Below the pieces are notes generated by a model. The model searched no databases, was not told the DNA's origin, and saw only the letters and a list, made by a program, of their open reading frames with translations. Made by a program: the position numbers and the translations under genes. Below are positions 28,102 through 39,716 of a stretch of 64,000 bases of DNA, piece after piece (within the stretch, counting starts at the first letter, position 1; the number at the start of each line of letters is the position of its first letter). The stretch is from an uncultured Rhodospirillaceae bacterium (GTDB taxonomy: Bacteria; Pseudomonadota; Alphaproteobacteria; Rhodospirillales; Magnetospirillaceae): assembly GCA_903901915.1 (NCBI GenBank), contig CAIUSV010000012.1:1-64000 (forward strand), in the 5' to 3' direction.

Positions 28102-29265
28102 CTAGTCGTCGCTGATGCCGCGCCGAGAAATCGGGACATCGCGGTGGATGTAGGCGCTCATCACCAGCCCCCAGCCGAACAGCAATGACAGCATGGCGGT
28201 GCCGCCGTAGGAGATCAGCGGCAGCGGCACCCCCACCACCGGCACCAACCCCATCACCATGGCGGTGTTGATGAAGAAATACAGGAAGAAGGTGGTGGTG
28301 ACGCCATGGGCCACCAGACGGCCGAACTGGCTGCGGCAGCGCATGGCGATGGCGTAACCGAAGGCCAGCAGCAGGGCGTAAAGTCCCAGCAGTACCAACC
28401 CGCCCATCATGCCCCATTCCTCGGCGAACATGGTGAAGATGAAGTCGGTCTGTTTTTCCGGCAGGAAGTTCAGCCGGCTTTGGGTCCCCATCATGTAGCC
28501 CTTGCCGAACAGGCCGCCGGAACCGAGCGCGATTTTCGACTGGGTGATGTGATAGCCGGCCCCCAGGGGATCATCCTCGGGGTTCATGAAAATCAGCACC
28601 CGCTTTTTCTGGTATTCGCGCAGGAACTGCCAGGCCACCGGAATGATTCCCAGGCCGCCGGCGATCACCACCACGAATTTCCACACCCGGACCCCGGCCA
28701 TGAAGAACAGGGCGCCCGACGACATCACCAGCATCATGGCGGTGCCCAGATCGGGCTGCTTCAGCACCATGGCGGCGGGCAGGAACACCATGATCAGCGG
28801 TGGAATCAGGAACAGCGGGCGGCCGATCTCCTGCATGCCGGCGCCATGGAAATAGCGGGCCAGCGACAGAATCAGCGCCACCTTCATGATTTCCGAGGGC
28901 TGCAACTGGATGAAGCCGATATCGATCCAACGCTGGGCCCCCATGCCGACGGTGCCCTTGACCTCGACCGCGATCAGCAGCACCAGGGCGATGCCGTAAA
29001 GAACGTAGGCGTTGCGCATCCAGACGCGCAGATCCACCATCGCCACCGCGATCATGATGGCGATGCCGATGGCGAAACGCACCATTTGCCGCAGCGCCCA
29101 GGGGTCCAACGAGCCCTGCGCCGCCGAATACAGCGTGGCGAAGCCGATGCAGGAAATGGCGGTCAGCACCGAGATCAGCGACCAGTTGATCTGCCAGATC
29201 TTGTCGCGCATCGACATTTCGGTGCGGTTGAGGCGCGATGGCATGCGCGGCATCGGGCGTAGCAT
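28102..29265 (-). CDS. rodA: RodA, SEDS peptidoglycan glycosyltransferase of the elongasome
   Basis: 387 residues with about ten membrane helices, SEDS family. It polymerises glycan strands during cylindrical growth together with PBP2. Conserved stretches include LQPSEIMKVALILSLARYF, KQPDLGTAMM and GVPLPLISYGGTAML. The ATG shares a base with the mrdA stop (TGATG); the longer upstream frame is within mrdA. Last gene of the mreBCD-mrdA-rodA cluster. Confidence 0.96.
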   Translation of the reverse strand: MLRPMPRMPSRLNRTEMSMRDKIWQINWSLISVLTAISCIGFATLYSAAQGSLDPWALRQMVRFAIGIAIMIAVAMVDLRVWMRNAYVLYGIALVLLIAVEVKGTVGMGAQRWIDIGFIQLQPSEIMKVALILSLARYFHGAGMQEIGRPLFLIPPLIMVFLPAAMVLKQPDLGTAMMLVMSSGALFFMAGVRVWKFVVVIAGGLGIIPVAWQFLREYQKKRVLIFMNPEDDPLGAGYHITQSKIALGSGGLFGKGYMMGTQSRLNFLPEKQTDFIFTMFAEEWGMMGGLVLLGLYALLLAFGYAIAMRCRSQFGRLVAHGVTTTFFLYFFINTAMVMGLVPVVGVPLPLISYGGTAMLSLLFGWGLVMSAYIHRDVPISRRGISDD

Positions 29266-31145
29266 CAGAACCGCCTCAGATCGGGGGGGGGCGAGGAGGT
29301 GCCGCCCTCGGCGATGCGGGCGAGGTCGCGCTTTTGCACCTCGATCATGATGTCGCGGGCGATGGGCGCCGCCACCGCCGAACCGCCGCCGCCGTGCTCG
29401 ACCACCACGGCGATGGAATAGCGCGGATTCTCCTCGGGGGCATAGGCGACGAACAGGGCGTGGTCGCGCTCTTTCCAGGGCAATTGGTCGTTCTTCTTCA
29501 CCCCGGTTTCGCGCTCGCGCATGGTGATGCGGCGCACCTGGGCGCTGCCGGTCTTGCCCGACAGCCACATGCCCTCTTGGGTGATGCGTGCCCGGTAGGC
29601 GGTGCCGCCGGGCTCGTTGGAGACGCCGAACATGCCCTTGCGCACCAGGGTCAGCGACTGGCGCGACACCTCCAGGCTGGGCCAGTTGGGGGCGGGGCGA
29701 CCGCGGGCGGTTTTTTCGTCGATAAGATCGCGGGCGACATGGGGCACCACGGCGAAGCCGCCGTTGGCGACGCGCGCGGTCATGGTGGCAAGCTGGATCG
29801 GGGTGGCGGTGACATAGCCCTGGCCGATGCCGTTGATCAGGTTTTCGCCGGGATGCCAGACGTCCTTTAATACCCGCTTCTTCCACGCCTTGTCGGGAAT
29901 CAGTCCCGGCCGCTCGTTGGGCAGATCGACGCCGGTGGGCGCGCCCAGGCCGAAACGCCGCGCCATCTCGGCGATCTTCTCGAAGCCGGTGCGCCGGGCG
30001 ATCTCGTAAAAATAGACGTCGCAGGAGTTCTTGATCCCGCTGACCAGATCCTGGGCGCCGTGGCCTTCCTTTTTCCAGCAGTGGAACTTGATGCTGCCCA
30101 ATTGCAGGTGGCCGGGGCAGAACACCCGCATCTCGGGGGTGATGTCGCGGCCTTCCAGCGCCGCCAGGGCGGTCATCAGCTTGAAGGTGGAGCCGGGGGC
30201 GAACTGGCCGGCGATGGCCTTGTTGGATAGCGGCGAGCGGGGATTGGTGGACAGGTCCTTCCATTCCTCGCCCGACAGGCCGCGATTGAAAGAATTGGGG
30301 TCGAACGATGGGGTCGAGGCCATGACGATGACGTCGCCGGTGTGGATGTCCATCACCACCACCGCGGCGCTTTCGTCACCGAGACGCTGGGCGGCGTATT
30401 CCTGAAGCTTCATGTCCAGCGTCAGGTTGAGATCGACCCCCGGTTCGCCCTCCTTGCGCTCCAGTTCGCCGATCACCCGGCCGACGGCGTTGACCTCCAG
30501 CGAACTGGTGCCGTGGCGGCCGCGCAGCGCCATGTCGTAGATGCGCTCTACCCCGCCCTTGCCGATGCGAAATCCCGGCAGTTCCTCCAGCGGGTCGCCG
30601 GACAGGTCGGCCTCGGAGACCGCCGAGACATAGCCCAGGATGTGGGCGCCAAGGGATTCCAGCGGGTAAAAGCGGCTTTGGCCGACATCGATCACCACGC
30701 CCGGCAGATCGGGAGCGTTGACCTCGACCCGGGCAACTTCTTCCCAGGTCAGGTTCTCGCGCACGCTGATCGGCACGAAACTGCGCCGCCGCCTGACTTC
30801 CTTGTGGATGCGGGCGCGCTCGCCGTCGCCTACCGAGATGATGCGGCCCAGCGCGTCCAGGGTGTAGTCCAGCGACGGCGTCTGTTCCGCCACCACCATC
30901 ACCCGGTAATTGTGCTGGTTGACCGCCATGGCGATGCCGTTGCGGTCGAGGATCAGGCCGCGCGGTGGCGCCAGCAGGCGGGTGCTGATGCGGTTGTCCT
31001 CGGCCTGCATGGCGTATTTGTCGGCCTCCATGACCTGGAGGTAGTACATGCGCGCCGCCAGCGCCCCCATCAGCGTCGCCTTGCCGCCGGCCAGGATCAT
31101 GGCCCGGCGGCTGAACATCTTGGAGCGGTCGTTATCGTGGTACAT
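29265..31145 (-). CDS. mrdA: Penicillin-binding protein 2, transpeptidase of the elongasome
   Basis: 626 residues: short cytoplasmic part, one TM helix near residues 17-35, a PBP dimerisation domain and a transpeptidase domain. The active serine is Ser319 in GSTFKLM, and the KTG motif is in SGKTGSAQV. It cross-links peptidoglycan at the lateral wall with RodA. Fifteen bases after the mreD start side and directly followed by rodA. Confidence 0.96.
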   Translation of the reverse strand: MYHDNDRSKMFSRRAMILAGGKATLMGALAARMYYLQVMEADKYAMQAEDNRISTRLLAPPRGLILDRNGIAMAVNQHNYRVMVVAEQTPSLDYTLDALGRIISVGDGERARIHKEVRRRRSFVPISVRENLTWEEVARVEVNAPDLPGVVIDVGQSRFYPLESLGAHILGYVSAVSEADLSGDPLEELPGFRIGKGGVERIYDMALRGRHGTSSLEVNAVGRVIGELERKEGEPGVDLNLTLDMKLQEYAAQRLGDESAAVVVMDIHTGDVIVMASTPSFDPNSFNRGLSGEEWKDLSTNPRSPLSNKAIAGQFAPGSTFKLMTALAALEGRDITPEMRVFCPGHLQLGSIKFHCWKKEGHGAQDLVSGIKNSCDVYFYEIARRTGFEKIAEMARRFGLGAPTGVDLPNERPGLIPDKAWKKRVLKDVWHPGENLINGIGQGYVTATPIQLATMTARVANGGFAVVPHVARDLIDEKTARGRPAPNWPSLEVSRQSLTLVRKGMFGVSNEPGGTAYRARITQEGMWLSGKTGSAQVRRITMRERETGVKKNDQLPWKERDHALFVAYAPEENPRYSIAVVVEHGGGGSAVAAPIARDIMIEVQKRDLARIAEGGTSSPPPDLRRF

Positions 31146-31160
31146 GCCGCCGCGCCTTCC

Positions 31161-31676
31161 CTAAGCGTCCCGAAGGAAGGCCATCTGGGTGCGCGCCAGC
31201 GCCCAGGTGAGCAGCGGGAAGCTGCACAGCGTCATCAGGTACTCGAAGATCACCGCGGTGGGATCGATGGAACGGCCGAGGATGAGCGACACCAGTACCC
31301 AGGCCAGCCCGATGGCGCCGGCGGTCAACAGGCCGAACGCCCACCAGGTGACGGCGAAGGACTTGCCGAGGAAAAACTTGCGCTGCGACGCCGCCACCCC
31401 CTGCACCAGCAGCATCACCAGCCCGATCACCCCCAGCGGCGTGCCGTCGACGATATCGCACAGCAGGCCGATGACGAAGGCCAGCCAGGCCGGCAGCAGA
31501 TCGGGTCGGTAGATCGCCCAGTAATACACCCCCATCAGCGGCAGCATGGGCGCGATGCCGGACAGGCCGGGCAGATGGGTGGGCACGGCGGTAAGCAGCA
31601 GCAGGAACAGGGTGACGCCGAACGGGATCAGGTGGCGGACCCAGGTGTCCATCTTCACCCAGACCGAGGGCTTCAC
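31161..31676 (-). CDS. mreD: MreD, rod-shape membrane protein
   Basis: 171 residues with four to five membrane helices and the family stretch GLLCDIVDGTPLGVIGLVML. Part of the MreBCD elongasome scaffold in the inner membrane. The start overlaps the mreC stop by four bases. Confidence 0.9.
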   Translation of the reverse strand: MKPSVWVKMDTWVRHLIPFGVTLFLLLLTAVPTHLPGLSGIAPMLPLMGVYYWAIYRPDLLPAWLAFVIGLLCDIVDGTPLGVIGLVMLLVQGVAASQRKFFLGKSFAVTWWAFGLLTAGAIGLAWVLVSLILGRSIDPTAVIFEYLMTLCSFPLLTWALARTQMAFLRDA

Positions 31677-32560
31677 TCCTCCCTCCCCCGGCGGCGGCGC
31701 TCCGGCGGCGGGGGGCGCTCGAACGGCAGGATGCCGCCCAGCCCGAAATCGACGACACTGACGAATTCCAGCCGGTGGCGCTGGATGAACGGTTCCACCC
31801 GGATGATGCCGTCGGTGATGGACGATATCACGCCGATGGGCAGGCCGGGCGGGAAGGCGCCGCCCGAGGCCGCCGTCACCACCCGATCGCCCACCGAGAT
31901 GGTGGGGCTGCCGGCGATATAGTTGAGACGCGGCCGCGCCGAATTATCGCCGACCAGGATTGCCCGGGTACGGGTGGATTCCACCAGCACCGGGATGCGG
32001 GCGTTGATGTCGGTCAGCAGCAGCAGCCGCGACGAGCGCAGCCCGACTTCGGCGATGTGGCCGACCAGGGCCTCGCCCGACAGCACCGCCTGGCCCTTGC
32101 GCACGCCATCCTTCGAGCCGGCCCCCAGCAGCATGGAATGGCCGAAAGCCGATCCGAGGTCGCCGATCACCCGGGCGGTGACGAAAGCGGGATCGGGATC
32201 GGGAATGACGTTGAGCTGTTCGTGCAGCACCACGTTTTCCGAGTCCAGCCGGCGTGCCACCGTCTGCCAGTGCATCAGCCGGACATTCTCGTCCTTCAGC
32301 CGGGCGTTCTCGGCGCGAAGGTTGGCCAGTTCGTGGAAACTGTCGGTGATCTGGGCGACGGTGGCGGCCGGGCGCGCCATGGCGTCCAGCAGCGGCGCCA
32401 GCGCATCGGCCACCAGGGCGCGGGTGCGTTCGATCAGCAAGATGTCGGCCTTGCCCAGGATCATCAGGGCGACGGCGCCGACGATCAGGGAAAGGAAGGC
32501 AAAGCGCTGGACAAGCAGCCTCAACGTGGCGAGCCGACCTGCCGCACCCGACTGCTTCAC
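31673..32560 (-). CDS. mreC: MreC, rod-shape periplasmic scaffold
   Basis: 295 residues: one N-terminal TM helix, a coiled coil (about 75-115, ELANLRAENARLKDENVRL) and two beta-barrel domains. It activates PBP2/RodA. It uses a GTG start with a strong GGAGGGAG a few bases upstream. The C-terminal 15 residues are Pro/Arg-rich. Confidence 0.93.
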   Translation of the reverse strand: MKQSGAAGRLATLRLLVQRFAFLSLIVGAVALMILGKADILLIERTRALVADALAPLLDAMARPAATVAQITDSFHELANLRAENARLKDENVRLMHWQTVARRLDSENVVLHEQLNVIPDPDPAFVTARVIGDLGSAFGHSMLLGAGSKDGVRKGQAVLSGEALVGHIAEVGLRSSRLLLLTDINARIPVLVESTRTRAILVGDNSARPRLNYIAGSPTISVGDRVVTAASGGAFPPGLPIGVISSITDGIIRVEPFIQRHRLEFVSVVDFGLGGILPFERPPPPERRRRGREE

Positions 32561-32619
32561 CTGCTCCCTCCGTTCCGGGATGCTCGCCCTCGACCCATGG
32601 GCGACGCATCCACCATGCT

Positions 32620-32647
32620 ACTATATCTAGTGTCGCGATGCGACCAA
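32620..32647 (-). promoter_or_regulatory. Possible internal promoter before mreC
   Basis: On the minus strand TTGGTC, 16 bases, then TATAGT, inside the 119-base gap between mreB and mreC. It would let mreCD-mrdA-rodA be transcribed separately from mreB. Confidence 0.38.
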
Positions 32648-32679
32648 AAGATTTACCCGTGGAGATGCCGCCCCCACAG

Positions 32680-33726
<1,047 letters not shown>

Positions 33727-33757
33727 TCACTCAACATCCGATGTCGTCTGTCTGGAA

Positions 33758-33786
33758 GGCGCCGCAGGCTCGGCCGGTGCGGCGCC
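33758..33786 (-). terminator. Hairpin between leuA and mreB
   Basis: Perfect 9-bp inverted repeat (GGCGCCGCA / TGCGGCGCC) with an 11-base loop, 37 bases after the leuA stop. On the minus strand it is not followed by a T run, so it is at best a weak or Rho-assisted terminator. Confidence 0.4.
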
Positions 33787-33822
33787 ATTGTCCAAAACGG
33801 AGTCCAGGTGACCGAGGCTATA

Positions 33823-35367
33823 TCACGCCGGAAGCGCCCCAGGTGCGGTTTTTTGCCGCTTCACCAAAAGTTTGTTCAAGGCGTTGACATAGGCCCGCGC
33901 CGAAGCGACCAGGGTGTCGGTCTCGGCGCCCTGGCCGTTGACGGTCTTGCCGCTTTCCTCCAGCCGCACCGTTACCTCGGCCTGGGCGTCGGTGCCCTGG
34001 GTGACGGCGCTGACCTGATAGAGCTGTAGCCTGGCTTCGTGGGGGAACAGCGCCTTGATGGCGTTGAAGGTGGCGTCCACCGGGCCGTCGCCGGTGGCGC
34101 GCACCGACTTGACCTCGCCGTCCACCTCCAGTTCCAGTTCGGCCGAGGCGGGGTGGTGGCGGGTGCCGCACAGCACCTCCAGCGACACCAGCCTGACCCG
34201 ATCGTTGCCACGCACCACCGCGTCATCGACCAGGGCGACGATGTCTTCGTCGAACACGTCCTTCTTGCGGTCGGCCAGATCCTTGAAGCGGGTGAAGGCA
34301 TCCTCGACGGCGTTGTCTCCCAGCTCGTAGCCCAGCTCCTTCAGCTTGGCCTTGAAGGCGGCACGACCGGAGTGCTTGCCCATCACCAGATGCGAGCGGT
34401 GCAGGCCCACCGATTCCGGGGTCATGATCTCGTAGGTCTGGGCATGCTTGAGCACGCCGTCCTGGTGGATGCCGGATTCGTGGGCGAAGGCGTTCTTGCC
34501 GACGATGGCCTTGTTGGGCTGTACCACGAAGCCGGTGATGGTGGATACCAGCCGCGACGCCTTGGTGATGCACTCGGTCTTGATGCCGGTGCGGTAGGGC
34601 AGCCGGTCGGGACGGGTGCGCAGCGCCATCACCACCTCTTCCATGGCGGCGTTGCCGGCACGCTCGCCCAGGCCGTTGATGGTGCATTCGACCTGACGGG
34701 CGCCGTTAGCGACGGCGGCCAGCGAATTGGCCACCGCCAGCCCCAGATCGTTGTGGCAATGGACAGAGATGATGGCCTTGTCGATGTTGGGCACCCGGTT
34801 GAACAGCATGGCGATCAGGGCGCCATACTCGTCGGGAATGGCGTAGCCCACGGTGTCGGGGATGTTGATGGTCCGCGCGCCGGCGGCGATGGCGGCTTCG
34901 ACGCAGCGGCACAGGAAGTCTTGCTCGGTGCGCGATCCGTCCTCGGCCGACCACTCGACATCGCCGGTAAGGTTGCGGGCATAGGCCACCGACTCCGCCA
35001 CCTTGGCCAGCACCGCGTCCGGCTCCATCTGCAACTTGTACTTCATGTGCAGCGGGCTGGTGGAGAGGAAGGTGTGGATGCGGCCCCTGGCGGCGGGGCG
35101 GATCGCCTCGGCACAGCGTTCGATGTCGCCCCTGGTGGCGCGGGCCAGACCGCAGACGGTCGAATTGCGGACCGCCTTGGCCACCGCCTCCACCGCCTCG
35201 AAATCGCCGTTGGAGGCGATGGGGAAGCCGGCCTCGATGACATCGACCCCCATTTCCTCAAGCACCAGGGCGATGCGGACCTTTTCGTCCAGGTTCATGG
35301 AAGCGCCGGGGGATTGCTCGCCGTCGCGCAACGTGGTGTCGAAGATGATGACTGATGTCTGGTCCAT
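33823..35367 (-). CDS. leuA: 2-isopropylmalate synthase
   Basis: 514 residues, first committed step of leucine synthesis. The HMGL-like catalytic barrel carries DTTLRDGEQSPG at the N-terminus and HCHNDLGLAVANSLAA with the metal-binding histidines. A C-terminal LeuA regulatory domain for leucine feedback follows (about 390-514). A perfect palindrome lies 22 bases upstream of the start (35389-35404). Head of its own unit or end of the ilv region; DUF2461 lies upstream on the same strand. Confidence 0.95.
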   Translation of the reverse strand: MDQTSVIIFDTTLRDGEQSPGASMNLDEKVRIALVLEEMGVDVIEAGFPIASNGDFEAVEAVAKAVRNSTVCGLARATRGDIERCAEAIRPAARGRIHTFLSTSPLHMKYKLQMEPDAVLAKVAESVAYARNLTGDVEWSAEDGSRTEQDFLCRCVEAAIAAGARTINIPDTVGYAIPDEYGALIAMLFNRVPNIDKAIISVHCHNDLGLAVANSLAAVANGARQVECTINGLGERAGNAAMEEVVMALRTRPDRLPYRTGIKTECITKASRLVSTITGFVVQPNKAIVGKNAFAHESGIHQDGVLKHAQTYEIMTPESVGLHRSHLVMGKHSGRAAFKAKLKELGYELGDNAVEDAFTRFKDLADRKKDVFDEDIVALVDDAVVRGNDRVRLVSLEVLCGTRHHPASAELELEVDGEVKSVRATGDGPVDATFNAIKALFPHEARLQLYQVSAVTQGTDAQAEVTVRLEESGKTVNGQGAETDTLVASARAYVNALNKLLVKRQKTAPGALPA

Positions 35368-35388
35368 TGATTCGCCCGAGCGGCACCT

Positions 35389-35404
35389 GTGAAACCCGTT
35401 TCAC
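35389..35404. promoter_or_regulatory. Perfect 16-bp palindrome before leuA
   Basis: GTGAAACCCGTTTCAC: 7-bp arms around a 2-base centre, ending 22 bases before the leuA ATG. Its position suits an operator or a leader structure. A similar half-site (GTGTGAAAAACC) occurs about 50 bases further upstream. The binding protein is unknown. Confidence 0.45.
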
Positions 35405-35467
35405 CGCCGAACAAGGAAGTCTGTTTTGTGCCGCAAAGTCAACATGATCTTGTGTGAAAAACCTGCT

Positions 35468-36160
35468 TCAGGGGGCGGATTTTGCGTTTGAAAGGAAGCG
35501 GTAGAGGTCGGCCATGGCGCCAAGCCGGGTTGCGACCTCGGCCGGCAGGGCGTCGGAGAACACCAGCGGCTCCAGCGGGCGGTTACGGCAGAGAAAGGCG
35601 TTCTTGCGCTGGAACCACAGGGCGGCCTCGGGCGCCATGTCGGGGGCCGGACGCGGACGGCGATAACAGTCGCCCTCCAATGCGAAGCCGGCGGCCAGCG
35701 CCGGGGCCAGGGCATCGACGAAGGCGTGGGGGCGGGCGGCGATGGCGGTACGGATGCCGGCCATGGTCGCCGGGCTGGCGGCGTAGAACCCCATGCCGTA
35801 GCGATAGCCGCCGGGTCCCAGTTCCAGGAAGAACGCCGGCCGGTCCGGCCAGCCCTCGCCCCGGCGCTTGAAGCTGATCCACTGGTTGACCCGATAGGGC
35901 GATTTGTCGCGCGAGAACCGCACGTCGCGGCGGATGCGCGACACCGCGCCGCGCGGGTCGGTGACGAAGGCGGGGTCGATGGCCAGCATGGCCGGGGCCA
36001 GGGCGGCCAGCAGCGCCTGCAACGGCTGCTGCACCAGGGCGCGGTACTCGGCCTTGTGGGCGTTGAACCAGCCGGTGTCGTTGTTGCCGCCTAGCGCGGC
36101 GAGAAAGCGGGGGAAGTCGGGGGAAAAGCCGGAAAAGGCGGTCATCTGATCCGTGCTCAT
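35468..36160 (-). CDS. DUF2461 family protein
   Basis: 230 residues of the DUF2461/TIGR02453 family, of unknown function and cytoplasmic. The family core is seen in SRIRRDVRFSRDKSPYRVNQWISF and FFLELGPGGYRYGMGFY. ATG 36160 and ATG 36145 (MTAFSGFSP) are both possible; the latter fits the usual family start better. It begins just after the ilvC terminator. Confidence 0.82.
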   Translation of the reverse strand: MSTDQMTAFSGFSPDFPRFLAALGGNNDTGWFNAHKAEYRALVQQPLQALLAALAPAMLAIDPAFVTDPRGAVSRIRRDVRFSRDKSPYRVNQWISFKRRGEGWPDRPAFFLELGPGGYRYGMGFYAASPATMAGIRTAIAARPHAFVDALAPALAAGFALEGDCYRRPRPAPDMAPEAALWFQRKNAFLCRNRPLEPLVFSDALPAEVATRLGAMADLYRFLSNAKSAP

Positions 36161-36186
36161 CGGGCCGTGCTGTTCCTTGTCCTGAG

Positions 36187-36217
36187 AAAAAAAGCCCCGG
36201 CGGTTTCCCGCCGGAGC
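36187..36217 (-). terminator. Intrinsic terminator of ilvC
   Basis: On the minus strand a GC-rich 10-bp stem with one mismatch and a GAAA tetraloop is followed at once by seven T. It starts 27 bases after the ilvC stop. Textbook Rho-independent terminator. Confidence 0.93.
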
Positions 36218-36243
36218 CTTGGTGTCGGATAATCGCCGCCAGC

Positions 36244-37845
<1,602 letters not shown>

Positions 37846-39612
37846 CTACACCAGAACCATGCCGTCGGTTTCCGACCCCGGATTGTCGCGCGACCTGTCT
37901 TCCGGCCCCAGCACCATCTCGTTGTGCGCCATGCCCGGCATGATCATGGGGAAGACGTTCTCGGAGGCGTCGGTGCGCATCTCGACCACCACCGGGCGGT
38001 CCACCGCCAGCATCTCGTTGATGACGCCATCGACCTCGGACGGCGACTCGGCGCGCAGGCCGACGGCGCCGAACGCCTCGGCCAGCTTGACGAAATCGGG
38101 GTGATGAATCATGTGGCTTTCCGAGTAGCGGCCGCCGTGGATCAATTCCTGCCACTGGCGGACCATGCCCATGTATTGGTTGTTGAGGATGACCACCTTC
38201 ACCGGCAGGCGGTGTTGCACCAGGGTCGCCAACTCCTGGATGTTCATCTGGATCGACGATTCGCCGGCGATGTCGATCACCAGCGCCTCGGGATGGGCCA
38301 TCTGGACGCCCATGGCCGAGGGCAGGCCATAGCCCATGGTGCCCAACCCGCCCGAGGTCATCCAATGATGCGGCAGGTCGAATTTCAGGTGCTGCGCCGC
38401 CCACATCTGATGCTGCCCGACCTCGGTGCAGATATAGGGGTTGCGGTGCTTGGTCATCTCGTAGATGCGCTGGATGGCGTATTGCGGCTTGATCAGCTTG
38501 TTGGAGCCCTCGAACGCCAGGCAGTTGGAGGACCGCCAGCGGTCGATCTGCGCCCACCATGCCTTCAGCGCCTTGTCGTCCACCCGGGCCTGCTTGGCCT
38601 TCCACGCCTTGATCATGTCTTCCAGCACATGGGCGCAGTCGCCGACAATGGCCAGATCGACCGCCACGTTCTTGTTGATCGAGCTGGGGTCGATATCGAC
38701 GTGGATCTTCTTCGACTTGGGGGCGAAGCCGTCGAGCTTGCCGGTGACGCGGTCGTCGAAGCGGGCACCGATGTTGATCATCAGGTCGCAGTCGTGCATG
38801 GCCATGTTGGCCTCGACGGTGCCGTGCATGCCCAGCATGCCCAGGAACAGCGGGTCCGAGCCGGGGAAGGCCCCCAGGCCCATCAGGGTCAGGGTGCAGG
38901 GAAAGCCGGTCATGCGCACGAACTGGGTCAGCAGCTGGCAGGCCGCCGGGCCCGAGTTGATGACGCCGCCGCCGACGTAGAAGATCGGCCGCTTGGCGTG
39001 GGCGATCATCTCGACCGCCTTCTCGATGCCCTTCATGTCGCCCTTGACCTGGGGCTTGTACTTGGACTTCACCTTGGCCGGCGCCACGTACTCGCCCTTG
39101 TTCTGCACCACGTCCTTGGGCAGATCGATCAGCACCGGACCGGGACGGCCGGAGCGGGCGACGTGGAACGCCTCGTGCACCGTGCGGGCCAGGTCGTTGG
39201 TGTCCTTGACCAGATAGTTGTGCTTGGTGCACGGCCGGGTGATGCCGGTGATGTCGGCTTCCTGGAAGGCGTCGTTGCCGATCAGGTGGGTCGGCACCTG
39301 TCCGGTCAGGCAGACCAGCGGCACCGAATCGCACAGCGCATCGGCCAGTCCGGTGACGGCGTTGGTGGCGCCGGGGCCGGACGTCACCAGCACGCAGCCG
39401 ACCTTGCCGGTCGAGCGGGCATAGCCCTCGGCGGCATGGACGGCAGCCTGTTCATGGCGCACCAGCACATGGCGCAGCCGGTTCTGCTTGAACAATTCGT
39501 CGTAGATGGGCAGTACGGCGCCGCCCGGATATCCGAAAATCACCTCCACGCCCTGGTCGACCAGGGCCTTGAGGAGGATTTCCGCGCCGGTCAGCGTTTC
39601 GTGATGCGCCAT
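37846..39612 (-). CDS. ilvB: Acetolactate synthase catalytic subunit
   Basis: 588 residues, ThDP/FAD enzyme making acetolactate and acetohydroxybutyrate. Domains: PYR (catalytic Glu in LVRHEQAAVHAAEGYAR), central FAD domain and PP domain. The ThDP/Mg motif reads AGESSIQMNIQEL rather than the classical GDGSFQMN, a form I also associate with other alphaproteobacteria. The start MAHHETLTGAEILL was chosen over upstream in-frame codons that lie in a leader containing a strong hairpin. First gene of ilvB-ilvH-ilvC. Confidence 0.96.
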   Translation of the reverse strand: MAHHETLTGAEILLKALVDQGVEVIFGYPGGAVLPIYDELFKQNRLRHVLVRHEQAAVHAAEGYARSTGKVGCVLVTSGPGATNAVTGLADALCDSVPLVCLTGQVPTHLIGNDAFQEADITGITRPCTKHNYLVKDTNDLARTVHEAFHVARSGRPGPVLIDLPKDVVQNKGEYVAPAKVKSKYKPQVKGDMKGIEKAVEMIAHAKRPIFYVGGGVINSGPAACQLLTQFVRMTGFPCTLTLMGLGAFPGSDPLFLGMLGMHGTVEANMAMHDCDLMINIGARFDDRVTGKLDGFAPKSKKIHVDIDPSSINKNVAVDLAIVGDCAHVLEDMIKAWKAKQARVDDKALKAWWAQIDRWRSSNCLAFEGSNKLIKPQYAIQRIYEMTKHRNPYICTEVGQHQMWAAQHLKFDLPHHWMTSGGLGTMGYGLPSAMGVQMAHPEALVIDIAGESSIQMNIQELATLVQHRLPVKVVILNNQYMGMVRQWQELIHGGRYSESHMIHHPDFVKLAEAFGAVGLRAESPSEVDGVINEMLAVDRPVVVEMRTDASENVFPMIMPGMAHNEMVLGPEDRSRDNPGSETDGMVLV

Positions 39613-39672
39613 TTCAAGCACCCTGCTTCCTGTCGTTTCACCCGCCGGGAACGGCGGGCAGGTATGGATTGC

Positions 39673-39694
39673 CGCGCCGCCGCATGGCGGCGCG
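39673..39694 (-). promoter_or_regulatory. 9-bp hairpin in the ilvB leader
   Basis: Perfect 9-bp GC-rich stem with a GCAT loop between the miaA stop and the ilvB start, 61 bases before the ATG. No T run follows, so it is not a plain terminator; it may be a leader structure of the ilv operon or a weak end for miaA. Confidence 0.35.
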
Positions 39695-39716
39695 AGGGGC
39701 ACAACCTAGCCCCATG

